Positions 46,122 to 54,975 of a stretch of 64,000 nucleotides of DNA are shown here, piece after piece. Location of the stretch: assembly GCA_963667375.1 (NCBI GenBank), contig OY763323.1:3162001-3226000 (forward strand). The letters run 5' to 3'. This DNA is from G963556115 sp963667375 (lineage in GTDB: Bacteria > Planctomycetota > SZUA-567). Both the position numbers and the translations under genes were made by a program. A model generated the notes under the pieces. The model worked only from the letters and a program-made list of their open reading frames with translations, searched no databases and was not told the origin of the DNA. Numbering within the stretch: the first letter of the stretch is position 1; each line of letters begins with the position of its first letter.

Positions 46122-46325
46122 AATTATCCTTTCCAATGTTTGTTAAAGACTAATATTCAAAATTTGACTAATAGTAATAATATAAATTCGTGACGATTAG
46201 TCAATAATTAACTATAAGCCAGGAAATTTGTTTTCAGAAAAACCCTTTTCACATTCTTGCAAAAATTTTTTATTGAGCTAGAATACAATAATCATTTTTC
46301 ACTGTTTAACTTATGGATATAACAA

Positions 46326-47651
46326 ATGGTTATTCGTTGCCCACACTGCCGGAAAGTTCTTTCAAAAAGCGAGATAGTTAATCACCGTTGTCCCGAATGT
46401 AATAGTGAAATAAAAATAACCTCTACCACCTCCGTACAGCGGCATGGTACTACCTCCATTCCTAAAGAGATAGCCGACCAGTATTTTTCCAACTCCCACA
46501 TTCTCGACAGTGATGGTAAAAAATCAATCGAACAGGAATATCCGCAGCTGAAGGTAAACACCAACCCCAGAAATTTCTCTATTCTGCTCAAAGGTACGAA
46601 TATCTGCACCAAAGCGGCTCCCGATGAATCGATAGATTATGAGATCTCAGAGACTATCGGCAGCGGCGGCATGGGAATAATACTCAAAGCCAAGCAGAAA
46701 GCTATTGGCCGGGATGTCGCGATCAAGCTCGCAGATACCAGTAACAAACTAACCATTGAGAATACCCAGAAACTATGCACCGAAGCGGCGATAACCGGCA
46801 GACTTGAGCACCCGAATATCATACCGATCTATGATCTCGGGCTCAATGAAGAACAAAATGTCTTCTACGCAATGAAACTTGTAGACGGTACACCATGGTG
46901 TGACATTATTGATGCCAACTCACTGCAGGAGAATATCGAGATTCTGCTTGCAGTCTGCAACGGCATAGCCTATGCACACAGTCAGGGTATAATTCATCGG
47001 GATCTGAAACCGGACAACGTGATGATCGGCAAATATTCTGAAGTTCTGGTAACAGACTGGGGGCTTGCGGCGGGTATAAATGATGATTCATTTGCCCCTA
47101 GGGTCTCATATGAAGATGCCATAGCCGGAACCCCTGCGTATATGTCACCGGAAATGGCGCTGGGGTATGAGGACAAAATAAATCATACCAGCGATATTTA
47201 CCTTCTGGGAGCGATCCTGTTCGAAGTACTTACCGGTCAGGTTCCACATACCGGTGAAAGTATTATCCAATGTATCTCCAATGCCGGGAAGAATGTTATC
47301 GAAGAACCATGGATCAAGAGCGAACTGCTGAAGACAGCGATGAAAGCGATGTCCACCGAACAGAGCGAACGCTATCAGAGTGTCGAGGAATTCCGTGATG
47401 CAATCAGCACTCATTATGAAAGTGTCAGGCTATCCACCAAAGCGAAAAAGATACTTGCTCAGGGAAAAATAAGCCGTGATTTTGGTGAAATACTAAAAGC
47501 CATAATATATTTTCAGACTTCACTGGAAAAATGGGGTGATAACGAAGAGGCAAAGAAAAATCTGGAGAGTGCGGTGAATTTTCTGGCAGACTGTGCCAAA
47601 GCTCAGGGTGACGAAAAATTCATTCAGAAGATTGCCTCCATGCTTATCTGA
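46326..47651 (+). CDS. Ser/Thr protein kinase with N-terminal zinc ribbon
   Basis: A 441-residue Hanks-type kinase. Residues 5-25 form a zinc ribbon (Cys5, Cys8, Cys22, Cys25). The kinase domain (~100-360) has GSGGMGIILKA, VAIKLA (catalytic Lys), HRDLKPDN (His224-Asp226) and TDWGLA for the DFG position, and GTPAYMSPE. The end has a TPR-like helical stretch (~370-441). No membrane segment, so cytosolic. The sensor layout (zinc ribbon plus kinase) is common in planctomycetes and relatives. Substrates unknown; it stands alone. Confidence 0.92.
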   Translation: MVIRCPHCRKVLSKSEIVNHRCPECNSEIKITSTTSVQRHGTTSIPKEIADQYFSNSHILDSDGKKSIEQEYPQLKVNTNPRNFSILLKGTNICTKAAPDESIDYEISETIGSGGMGIILKAKQKAIGRDVAIKLADTSNKLTIENTQKLCTEAAITGRLEHPNIIPIYDLGLNEEQNVFYAMKLVDGTPWCDIIDANSLQENIEILLAVCNGIAYAHSQGIIHRDLKPDNVMIGKYSEVLVTDWGLAAGINDDSFAPRVSYEDAIAGTPAYMSPEMALGYEDKINHTSDIYLLGAILFEVLTGQVPHTGESIIQCISNAGKNVIEEPWIKSELLKTAMKAMSTEQSERYQSVEEFRDAISTHYESVRLSTKAKKILAQGKISRDFGEILKAIIYFQTSLEKWGDNEEAKKNLESAVNFLADCAKAQGDEKFIQKIASMLI

Positions 47652-47799
47652 TACCAGCCGCAGGAATGGTGCACACGCAAACTCTATATTTATTGTTGAA
47701 TACCCTGCATATAATAGGCGGTATTCGACCTCATAACTCCTGAAACCTGCAGTCTTATCCCTTCAATATTATTAATACCCTACAAAAAGCTGAGTTCTA

Positions 47800-47828
47800 T
47801 TGACTTGTTATACTTAGGATTATAAAAT
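47800..47828 (+). promoter_or_regulatory. promoter of mnmG
   Basis: TTGACT (47800-47805), 17 bp, TAAAAT (47823-47828), 62 bp before the start. The 47652-47799 gap after the kinase gene has no other recognised feature. Confidence 0.65.
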
Positions 47829-47890
47829 AGTCTAGCTTGATTTTAAGATACAAGACAGGATTTACCCGAATTATTCTTTAAAGAGGTACG

Positions 47891-49702
47891 ATGAAAACAG
47901 ATATAGTTATAATAGGTGCCGGTCATGCCGGCTGTGAAGCAGCGCTGGCGATCGGCAGGATGGGACTTGAAGCCCTGGTCATAACCATGTCCATGGATAC
48001 TGTAGCCCAGATGTCATGCAATCCGGCAATCGGCGGACTTGCCAAAGGGCAGCTGGTTCGTGAAATAGATGCTCTTGGCGGTGCCATGGGACTTTGTATC
48101 GATGCAACCGGTATTCAGTTCAGAATGCTCAAGTCCTCCAAAGGTCCGGCGGTACGTTCTCCCCGAGCTCAAGCCGATAAATGGGAGTACCAGCACTGGA
48201 TGAAGCACTATCTGGAAAAAGCCCCCAATGTAAAAATGCTGCAGGACCGGGTTACCGATATACTCACCGAAGATGATAGAATAACCGGTGTCAGAACAGC
48301 CATCGGTCTGGAAATCATTGCTGCTGCTGTTATCGTATGTACCGGCACTTTTCCCCGCGGGAAGACACATATCGGCAAGCACATTGCCCCGGGAGGACGT
48401 TTCGGAGAGCCGGCCGCAATGGAAATTTCCACAAGTATGCAGCAGCTCAAGCTGCCACTGCTGCGGCTCAAGACCGGAACCTGTCCCCGGGTAAATTCCA
48501 GAACTATCGATTATTCGAAGATGGAGATGCAGCCGGGAGATCAGCCGCCACAGCCTTTTTCCTATCTTACCGAGGACCTCGATCTTGAACAGATTCCCTG
48601 CTGGGCAACCTGGACCACCGCGCAAACCCAGTCAATCATTGAAGAGATACTCAAAGATGCCCCGCTCTTCAGCGGACAGATAGAAGGTGTAGGCCCGCGC
48701 TACTGCCCATCTTTTGAACTTAAGATTGCCCGTTTCCCGGAAAAGGAAAGGCACCATATATTTGTTGAACCGGAAGGGAAAAATACCGAAGAGGTATATC
48801 TGAATGGTCTGGCCACAAGTATAGATACCGTCTCTCAGGAAAGAATGGTACATTCCATTCCCGGACTTGAAGACGCGGAGATAATCCGCTACGGTTATGC
48901 AGTAGAGTACGATGCCATCTCACCCAAAGCGCTGCGTAATACCCTGGAGACCAAACAGATTAAAGGCTTGTTTCTTGCAGGACAGATAAACGGGACATCA
49001 GGTTATGAAGAAGCTGCCGCGCAGGGCATCTACGCCGGCATCAATGCCGCGCTGCAGGTGCAGCAGCGCGAGCCCTTTATTCTCGGTCGTGATGAAGCCT
49101 ATATCGGCGTTCTGGTAGATGATATTGTCACCCGCGGTACTGACGAACCATACCGTCTATTTACCAGCAGAGCCGAATACCGCCTCCTGCTGCGTCAGGA
49201 TAATGCCGATCTCCGACTGGCGGAGAAAGCACAAGAACTTGGTCTTATCAGCTCTGACCGCGCCGCTGATGTCGCTAAATTAAAACAGGAAATAGCAGCA
49301 ACCATCCAGATCCTTGAAAACAACCGCAGAGATGACAAGAGTCTGGCGCAACTTCTGAAAAATCCCGATTCGACCTGGGAAGAGGTTGAGATGAAGGCAC
49401 CGGAACTGCTCAGTGAGATCTCACCAAGAGCCAGTGAACAGGCCCTTATTGAAATAAGGTATGCCGGCTATATCCAACGCCATCTGAACCAGATAAAAAA
49501 GCTGAAACGGAATCACAATATGCGCATTCCTGATAATTTCGATTATAAAAGTATCTCGGGGCTGCGTCTGGAAGCCAGAGATAAACTTCAGGATATTGCT
49601 CCGGAGACAATAGGTCAGGCATGTAAAATTTCCGGGGTATCCCCCGCGGACATTTCACTGTTGGCAATTAAAGTAAAGCAGTTTAACGATAAAAAAGCCT
49701 AG
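47891..49702 (+). CDS. mnmG: tRNA uridine-5-carboxymethylaminomethyl modification enzyme MnmG
   Basis: With MnmE installs the cmnm5 group on wobble U34 of tRNAs, including the Lys TTT and Glu TTC tRNAs found in this window. The 603-residue FAD protein has GAGHAGCEAALA at the N-terminus, MSCNPAIGGLAKGQLVREIDALGG, the QINGTSGYEEAAAQG block, and the C-terminal helical domain with RIPDNFDYKSISGLRLEARDKL. Full length. AAAGAGGT precedes the ATG. mnmE is not in the window. Confidence 0.97.
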   Translation: MKTDIVIIGAGHAGCEAALAIGRMGLEALVITMSMDTVAQMSCNPAIGGLAKGQLVREIDALGGAMGLCIDATGIQFRMLKSSKGPAVRSPRAQADKWEYQHWMKHYLEKAPNVKMLQDRVTDILTEDDRITGVRTAIGLEIIAAAVIVCTGTFPRGKTHIGKHIAPGGRFGEPAAMEISTSMQQLKLPLLRLKTGTCPRVNSRTIDYSKMEMQPGDQPPQPFSYLTEDLDLEQIPCWATWTTAQTQSIIEEILKDAPLFSGQIEGVGPRYCPSFELKIARFPEKERHHIFVEPEGKNTEEVYLNGLATSIDTVSQERMVHSIPGLEDAEIIRYGYAVEYDAISPKALRNTLETKQIKGLFLAGQINGTSGYEEAAAQGIYAGINAALQVQQREPFILGRDEAYIGVLVDDIVTRGTDEPYRLFTSRAEYRLLLRQDNADLRLAEKAQELGLISSDRAADVAKLKQEIAATIQILENNRRDDKSLAQLLKNPDSTWEEVEMKAPELLSEISPRASEQALIEIRYAGYIQRHLNQIKKLKRNHNMRIPDNFDYKSISGLRLEARDKLQDIAPETIGQACKISGVSPADISLLAIKVKQFNDKKA

Positions 49703-49774
49703 ACCTCTGGTCAAGAAGGAGTGCATGTTACCGTCACGGAAATAACCGTTTCACCTGAAATGAAAAGCCTCTTA

Positions 49775-50308
49775 TTAAAACTCGATACCCCTTCTGGCCG
49801 GTACCCCGGATTTATAATAATGCTTGACCGGGCTGATCTCACTTATGAGATCAGCCAATACGGCAATCTCTTGCGGAACATCCCTACCGGTAAGTACAAG
49901 TTCCACCTCTGGCGGCTTATTCTGTAGAAGCGCAACCACCTCCTCAAGTCTGACGACACCCTGTTTTAAAGCGCCAAGAATCTCATCAAGAACAATAACC
50001 TTATACTCTCCGGATGCGATCGCCTTACGCACCGATTCCAGTCCATTACGTCCGAGTTCCAGCTCTTCGGAATAAGCCTGTGCATCTGATCTGTCGACCC
50101 AACGACCACTGCCAAAACGTTCAAGCGTCACCTGCGCACCCAATAACGACAAGCCAGCGACCTCCGCACAATCTCTGGCTTTAAGAAACTGACCAAAATA
50201 TACTTTCATACCAGCTCCGACAGCTCGTAATGCCAGTCCCAGAGCCGCGGTGGTTTTTCCCTTACCGTTACCGGTATAAACCTGAATATAACCTCTCTGC
50301 CAAATCAA
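49775..50308 (-). CDS. cobO: cob(I)alamin/cobyrinate adenosyltransferase, CobO/BtuR type
   Basis: Adenosylates corrinoids to make coenzyme B12. The 177-residue protein has the P-loop GNGKGKTTAALGLALRA near the start, IVLDEILGALKQGVV and LVLTGRDVPQEI, standard for CobO/CobA. TTG at 50308 with AAGAAGGTG upstream is the likely start. No other cobalamin genes are near; it may act in salvage. It converges with mnmG. Confidence 0.92.
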   Translation of the reverse strand: MIWQRGYIQVYTGNGKGKTTAALGLALRAVGAGMKVYFGQFLKARDCAEVAGLSLLGAQVTLERFGSGRWVDRSDAQAYSEELELGRNGLESVRKAIASGEYKVIVLDEILGALKQGVVRLEEVVALLQNKPPEVELVLTGRDVPQEIAVLADLISEISPVKHYYKSGVPARRGIEF

Positions 50309-50603
50309 AATATAACACCTTCTTTAAAAAATAAATTTTCTTCATATACCCTGTATTTGCCGGCATTATAACCGTATTCACATATATAAAATATTATTTT
50401 TTCTCATAAATCAAAAACTTTTCTTGAAGCCGGCTTAACAGATTAATATTATAAATCATATCAATTGCAGATTAAATAGTGAAACAAATACTTTTTCTCA
50501 TCCAGATACAGACAGCAAAAAAATACAAATACCATATACCCTGTCTGTCACATAACAGGTAAAGGTTTTACAGGGATAATAACTCCAACTAAGGGGCTAC
50601 GCC
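50309..50603. other. intergenic region between divergent genes
   Basis: About 295 AT-rich bases. A 12-bp direct repeat CATATACCCTGT occurs at 50343-50354 and 50533-50544, 190 bp apart. Near the second copy CCTGT/ACAGG can form a weak hairpin. No cobalamin riboswitch pattern is apparent. Confidence 0.4.
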
Positions 50604-50879
50604 ATGAATACCGCAAAATCACTCCATAATGACTCAAAGCGGCGTCAGGCGTGTCTGAAAGGTTTATCTCCTGACGGGGCTCAGGTAATCATTAAAAATA
50701 ATGGTGAATTTGAAATTATCGGAGGGAACCCGAAAAATTACAATACACTTGTGCGCGTTGCCAAAACCTACCTTGCCATCATCAAAGCCAACGGATACGA
50801 TATTTCCAATATTACCCCAGAAGAATTCGCTGAAATTAATGCGATTATCAAAGATCTAAAGGATCATAATACGCACTAA
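50604..50879 (+). CDS. small conserved-looking hypothetical protein
   Basis: A 91-residue soluble protein of no recognised family: a basic N-terminus (SLHNDSKRRQACLKG), a beta-like middle (DGAQVIIKNNGEFEIIGG) and a helical C-terminus (TYLAIIKANGYDISNI, then EEFAEINAIIKDLKD). A good ribosome site (AAGGGG) precedes the ATG, and its base use is like the neighbours, so it is probably real. Confidence 0.6.
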   Translation: MNTAKSLHNDSKRRQACLKGLSPDGAQVIIKNNGEFEIIGGNPKNYNTLVRVAKTYLAIIKANGYDISNITPEEFAEINAIIKDLKDHNTH

Positions 50880-51039
50880 CCACCAGAAATGTATTATTTT
50901 AGTGTCATATGCGAATAATATCCAGCCACAGCATATTTTTGCTTGCGAAAATTGTTTTCATAGATAATATATATAAATATTTGAAACAACTTTTCGGGCA
51001 GGCGCCAACAGCGTGATGCCGACATATATGGAGATAAAA

Positions 51040-51420
51040 ATGAAATACCTACTATTCATTCTATTATTCAGCGCCAGCCTGTTTGTAACCGGATGTACTC
51101 AGCAGCAGGTAGCAAAACAGGAAAATGACTTCATGAATAAGTACCGTGAAGGTACTGTCGTTGTTTACTTCTGGGACAAGAATTGCCGTGCCTGCCAGAT
51201 TCAGAGCACTGAAATAAATGCCGCCAAGGAATCAATGGAATTTCCCCTGATCCGGGTTATCCCCAACGACACAACTATTGCCAAATACAATCTCAAGGCA
51301 TTCCCTACAACTCTAATCTTCTACAATGGCAAGATTGCAAAACGCTTTGAAGGTGTCGCGTACAGAGATCAGATACTCACTGAACTGGAATTTTTAAATA
51401 AAGAGGCATCTGAAATATAA
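51040..51420 (+). CDS. thioredoxin-like lipoprotein
   Basis: A 126-residue exported protein. Signal peptide with lipobox VTGC (Cys19), then a thioredoxin-like domain with strand VVVYFWDKN and active-site pair Cys49-Arg-Ala-Cys52, and the cis-Pro in KAFPTTLIFYNG. It probably reduces or exchanges disulfides at the envelope. GGAGATAAAA before ATG 51040 decides the start over an earlier codon at 51013. Confidence 0.85.
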   Translation: MKYLLFILLFSASLFVTGCTQQQVAKQENDFMNKYREGTVVVYFWDKNCRACQIQSTEINAAKESMEFPLIRVIPNDTTIAKYNLKAFPTTLIFYNGKIAKRFEGVAYRDQILTELEFLNKEASEI

Positions 51421-51436
51421 AAAACCAGATTACTTC

Positions 51437-51469
51437 TTGACTTACAACTGAAACTATGTATTTTATAAT
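51437..51469 (+). promoter_or_regulatory. promoter of the small basic-protein gene
   Basis: TTGACT (51437-51442) with either TATTTT at 51459-51464 (16 bp spacer) or the consensus TATAAT at 51464-51469 (21 bp spacer, long). Either start lies 60-70 bp before the ATG at 51535. Confidence 0.45.
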
Positions 51470-51534
51470 ACTTCAAATTATGAAAAAAAATAATTATTAT
51501 TAATTTTAAGCATAATAGTGAAAAGGAATGTAAT

Positions 51535-51696
51535 ATGGCAAGAAATACTAAGAAAGCAGAACGCGAAGTGCTTGCAAAAGCCCGTCGTAAAGTACGTAAG
51601 AAACTCAGCGCTCATAAAGCGGCAAAGCATGGCGGAGCAACAAAGCTACGCGCTAAGAAGACACACCCACACCGTTTGACTTCAGCTCTTCGCTAA
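51535..51696 (+). CDS. 53-residue highly basic protein
   Basis: A short gene, ATG at 51535 with AAAAGGA seven bases upstream, and TAA at 51694-51696. The product has 11 Lys, 8 Arg and 4 His of 53 residues against 2 Glu, beginning MARNTKKAEREVLAKARRKV and ending in HPHRLTSALR. Such composition suggests binding to rRNA or DNA (small ribosomal or nucleoid protein), but I do not recognise a family. It has its own promoter-like sequence and a strong terminator, so it is a separate transcript, possibly highly expressed. Confidence 0.8.
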   Translation: MARNTKKAEREVLAKARRKVRKKLSAHKAAKHGGATKLRAKKTHPHRLTSALR

Positions 51697-51728
51697 TAAC
51701 TACACTGATATTGCGTATTTGTGAGTTT

Positions 51729-51775
51729 AAAAAAAGATAGCCCTAAAATAATATATTTTAGGGCTATCTTTTTTT
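51729..51775. terminator. bidirectional terminator
   Basis: AAAAAAAGATAGCCCTAAAATA paired with its exact complement ending in seven T; a 22-bp stem. It overlaps the stop codon (51764-51766) of the leftward peptidase gene and ends the small basic gene's transcript. Confidence 0.92.
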
Positions 51776-52720
51776 ACCAAATAACGACCTGAAAAGCCCC
51801 GGACTGGTATTGCAAACATAGTCAGTTACCCCGGATACGCCCCGTGATATTTCCAGTTTTTCCAGTTTCCGGTATCCTGAGCCGTAAAGATCCTTACGGG
51901 TACGGAGTATATTCAGACTGGCATCATAGCCTTTGAAGATCAGAACCTTGGAAGCCACCCACTGACAAAAACCTTCCTCCACCTTCAGCGATGGCTTATA
52001 CCGGGCATGCTGTGCGACCCAGGCATGAGCCCACTCATGCGCCAGTGTTTCATAAACCAGTTCAACCGGCAAACCATCCTGAATAAGAATTACCGAGGTC
52101 GAGCCATGCTGCTGCATTAGCCCCATCTCATCACCATTCATCTTTCTACCCTCTTTTACAATATCCGGACAAAGCTCAAGAGCCGCCGGAGATTCGAGAT
52201 CAAGATGAATATTTGAGGAAATAATCTGCTGCACTTCTGAGAGTATCTGCTGGGTTGAATCTATCCCATACACAGCCTTGTGTTTACACTCAGAGCACAT
52301 ATACCACCCCTCGCCATTATCCGCAGTTTCTCTGGTAGGAGATGAACAGAACCGGCATTTAGGGAGAGTATCTACACATTTACGACAAAACTTACCAGTA
52401 GAAAGTGGAAATACAATAAACTTTCGCCCCAGTAATTTTCCACACTCCCTACAGATATTCGGATTCTCAGCACAATTTGAACAGAGTGGTTTGCCTTGTA
52501 CCTTATTTAAAGTCGGCTTCCCGCACTGAATACACTTCGGATTCTGCATACATTCATTGCAGAATATCGTACCGTCCTTGAAACGAACATAACCGCCGAT
52601 AATTTCTTTATGACACAATGAACAAAAAACCTTTTCTCCAGCATTCAATACCAGAGAAAAGGTCATAAGTATCACGATAAGGCATATGCTTACACCGAGA
52701 GAATATAGACTTTTTCTCAT
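51764..52720 (-). CDS. exported LIM-like zinc-ribbon / DA1-like metallopeptidase
   Basis: A 318-residue protein with a signal peptide or anchor (SLGVSICLIVILMTFSLVLNA). Residues 33-145 hold sixteen cysteines as eight CxxC pairs (33/36, 54/57, 63/66, 80/83, 90/93, 112/115, 122/125, 142/145), a LIM-like array of zinc ribbons. The C-terminal part has HEWAHAW (His228, Glu229, His232) and VEEGFCQWVA (Glu248/249), the same layout as the peptidase of plant DA1 (HEMMHAW...VEEGICQ). Function in bacteria is unknown. ATG at 52720 has AAGGG upstream; a TTG at 52738 overlaps the previous stop. It forms a pair with the gene at 52735. Confidence 0.8.
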   Translation of the reverse strand: MRKSLYSLGVSICLIVILMTFSLVLNAGEKVFCSLCHKEIIGGYVRFKDGTIFCNECMQNPKCIQCGKPTLNKVQGKPLCSNCAENPNICRECGKLLGRKFIVFPLSTGKFCRKCVDTLPKCRFCSSPTRETADNGEGWYMCSECKHKAVYGIDSTQQILSEVQQIISSNIHLDLESPAALELCPDIVKEGRKMNGDEMGLMQQHGSTSVILIQDGLPVELVYETLAHEWAHAWVAQHARYKPSLKVEEGFCQWVASKVLIFKGYDASLNILRTRKDLYGSGYRKLEKLEISRGVSGVTDYVCNTSPGLFRSLFGKKR

Positions 52721-52734
52721 CAGGCAGGCCCTTA

Positions 52735-53109
52735 TCAAAACTGAATTTTACCGGGTTGTGCAGGTGAATTTGGCACCACAATTTTCGATGCTTCCTGACG
52801 CTGCATTTCTTTGGCTTCCTCGATAAGACGGTCCATTGCTTTTTCGATCGCAGCAGGAAATTCACTTGCAGCCTCTTCCAAATTTTTTGCGTCAAGCTTG
52901 GCCTGCAGCGGAATAACCCCCATTGGACTCATAACACTGGTTTGAGCGGTGATAAAACGTTCACGCGAATCATCCTCAGAGCCATCAGCCTTTACCGGAA
53001 CCATAACTTTAAATGTTGCTGCTTTAAGATCGGTAATCACCTCTTCACGATAGAGCGCGGCAGTATCGACACTCAACTGATCCTTGATTTCATCTTTCAT
53101 AGAACTCAT
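52735..53109 (-). CDS. small acidic protein upstream of the LIM/DA1-like gene
   Basis: A 124-residue soluble protein, no signal peptide or membrane segment. It has a beta-like centre (AATFKVMVPVKADGSEDDSRERFITAQTSVM) and a long helical C-terminal stretch (~73-108, rich in Glu, Ala and Lys). Family not recognised. GAAAGGG precedes ATG 53109. Its stop lies 14 bp before the start of the peptidase gene, so the two are probably cotranscribed. Confidence 0.65.
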   Translation of the reverse strand: MSSMKDEIKDQLSVDTAALYREEVITDLKAATFKVMVPVKADGSEDDSRERFITAQTSVMSPMGVIPLQAKLDAKNLEEAASEFPAAIEKAMDRLIEEAKEMQRQEASKIVVPNSPAQPGKIQF

Positions 53110-53288
53110 AAATACCCTTTCACAAAATAGATCCTTTAACTTTATATGTATGAATAAAGCTATTCTATACTAAACTGCACAGGAATCAAGTATATTATAA
53201 CTAATGAAACAATTGGCAACCTCTTTATATCAAAGAGCTAATGGTAAAAGCAAAAATCAAAATTATCTGTTCAGAAATGAATAATTTA

Positions 53289-53316
53289 TTGTAATGCAGT
53301 TTAAAATTGCTATAAT
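53289..53316 (+). promoter_or_regulatory. promoter of the peptidoglycan-binding lipoprotein gene
   Basis: TTGTAA (53289-53294), 16 bp, TATAAT (53311-53316), about 80 bp before the start. The rest of 53110-53395 is AT-rich and carries no gene. Confidence 0.6.
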
Positions 53317-53395
53317 TCAATTTAATATTCAGATTTTTAGTAATTTCCATACTTGCCTGAAATAAGTATAAAATAGATATCACGGGGGATTTTTA

Positions 53396-53965
53396 ATGAG
53401 AATTTTAACTATAGCAGCTATATTAGGCGCAGTATCAGTTTTAACCGGTTGCCAGACAACCAATACCAATACCCAGGAACAGATAAATCAGTTATCAGTA
53501 CAGGTAAGCGATCTCAAACAGAGTGTGTCCGCGCTGAATGAGCAGGTTGAGACAATTAATTCTGCACCACCGGCAAGTGACCTCACTCTCCAGCCAAGTG
53601 CGTCTACAATGACAGTGGCAACAAATGATCCGACCCAGCCAGTTGTCGAGATAACTGACATCTCACCTGCCAACGGCTCATCCGATCAGAATATTAAATC
53701 AACCCTCAAAAATCTCTCTCAGGATTTTCCTGGTGGCGCAAACCAGAGTAAATACCATGGTAAAAAATATATTGTGGTCTCTGGAGTCAGCACCTCGGAT
53801 GTGCAGCTGGCTCTGACAAACGCCGGCTATAACCCTGGTGCAATCGACGGAAAAATCGGCAGTCGCACAATCAGTGCCATAAAGCGCTTCCAGCGGGCTG
53901 AAAAATTAAAAGCTGATGGTATTGTCGGTCGCAAAACCTGGTCACAGCTCTCCAGACACCTTTAG
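53396..53965 (+). CDS. lipoprotein with peptidoglycan-binding domain
   Basis: A 189-residue lipoprotein: signal peptide with lipobox LTGC (Cys19), a coiled-coil segment (about 28-58, LSVQVSDLKQSVSALNEQVE), a Ser/Pro/Thr linker, and a C-terminal PG_binding_1 domain (AIDGKIGSRTISAIKRFQR... ADGIVGRKTW). Likely anchors the outer membrane to peptidoglycan or guides cell-wall enzymes. RibF follows closely on the same strand. Confidence 0.87.
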   Translation: MRILTIAAILGAVSVLTGCQTTNTNTQEQINQLSVQVSDLKQSVSALNEQVETINSAPPASDLTLQPSASTMTVATNDPTQPVVEITDISPANGSSDQNIKSTLKNLSQDFPGGANQSKYHGKKYIVVSGVSTSDVQLALTNAGYNPGAIDGKIGSRTISAIKRFQRAEKLKADGIVGRKTWSQLSRHL

Positions 53966-53986
53966 ACTTTTTACCGAGTATTTTTC

Positions 53987-54946
53987 ATGCTAAGAATTTT
54001 CGGCAACAATCATGACTCGCCTTTTAGCGGGGAAAAAACAACTATAACAATTGGCATGTTTGACGGTGTACACCTGGGACACCGGAAAGTAATAGATGAA
54101 GTAGTTAAAATTTCCAGAAAAGATCACCACCCGTCCCTGGCTCTGACCTTTGATATTCATCCACGTAAAATTCTTGGCCATGCGCCGGCTATGATCTGCA
54201 GTCTTGAACATCGCCTGCAATTATTATCATATCTGGGACTGGATGCGGTCTGGGTTATCAGCTTTACAGAAGAGTTTTCAAAAATTACCGCCAAGCAATT
54301 TACCGAAGAATTTCTTATCAATAAACTTTCTGCGCATAGTGTGGTTCTTGGAGAAAGTGGGAATTTCGGCTTTAAAGGTGAAGGAAACATCTCCTATCTT
54401 AAAACAAACTACCCTGATATAAATTCCGTATGTATACCAGGGGTTATTATAGATGGGACAACGGTATCCTCATCACAGATACGTTCCCATACAAGCTGCG
54501 GTGATCTATGCGGATCCTGCAAGTTACTTGGAAGACCGCCGTCGGTTTTGGGAAAAGTGGTTCAGGGAAAACAGCTCGGACGGACGATAGGATTTCCAAC
54601 ACTAAATCTTAATCCCGATCATGAGCTCTTTCCGCCAAACGGAGTTTATGCAACCATAACCAGATGTGGAGACTCGTACTTTAAAAGTGTGACCAACATA
54701 GGTACCTGCCCGACAGTCAACAGCGCTACCGGTATGGCAGAAAGAACAATTGAAAGTCACCTGTTCAACTTCCATGGCAACTTGTATGACCACACAGCCG
54801 AAGTGTTCTTTATTAAAAAAATAAGAAATGAAAAAAAGTTTTCAAACCTTGAAGAATTAAAGTATAATATTGCTGCTGACCAGACAACCGCTCAGCATAT
54901 TCTGGAAAAATATACCGTAACTAACTGTAAATATTTTGGTTTCTAA
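53987..54946 (+). CDS. ribF: bifunctional riboflavin kinase / FAD synthetase
   Basis: Makes FMN and FAD from riboflavin. The 319-residue protein has the N-terminal nucleotidyltransferase motif IGMFDGVHLGHRKVI, the middle SSSQIRS region, and the C-terminal kinase domain with GRPPSVLGKVVQGKQLGRTIGFPTLNL and NGVYATI. Full length. The gene is 21 bp after the lipoprotein gene; ribosome site weak. Confidence 0.95.
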   Translation: MLRIFGNNHDSPFSGEKTTITIGMFDGVHLGHRKVIDEVVKISRKDHHPSLALTFDIHPRKILGHAPAMICSLEHRLQLLSYLGLDAVWVISFTEEFSKITAKQFTEEFLINKLSAHSVVLGESGNFGFKGEGNISYLKTNYPDINSVCIPGVIIDGTTVSSSQIRSHTSCGDLCGSCKLLGRPPSVLGKVVQGKQLGRTIGFPTLNLNPDHELFPPNGVYATITRCGDSYFKSVTNIGTCPTVNSATGMAERTIESHLFNFHGNLYDHTAEVFFIKKIRNEKKFSNLEELKYNIAADQTTAQHILEKYTVTNCKYFGF

Positions 54947-54975
54947 ATTAGCTACTTATTACTACCCCCAGCACT

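Noticed and set aside
48014..48625. 203-codon minus-strand frame
   Set aside because: Antisense to mnmG, low-complexity translation.
49721..49927. 68-codon frame after mnmG
   Set aside because: Overlaps the cobO gene on the other strand for most of its length and shows no domain; cobO is clearly real.
50309..50603. Possible cobalamin riboswitch near cobO
   Set aside because: No B12-box-like sequence or conserved core seen; only an ordinary AT-rich spacer.
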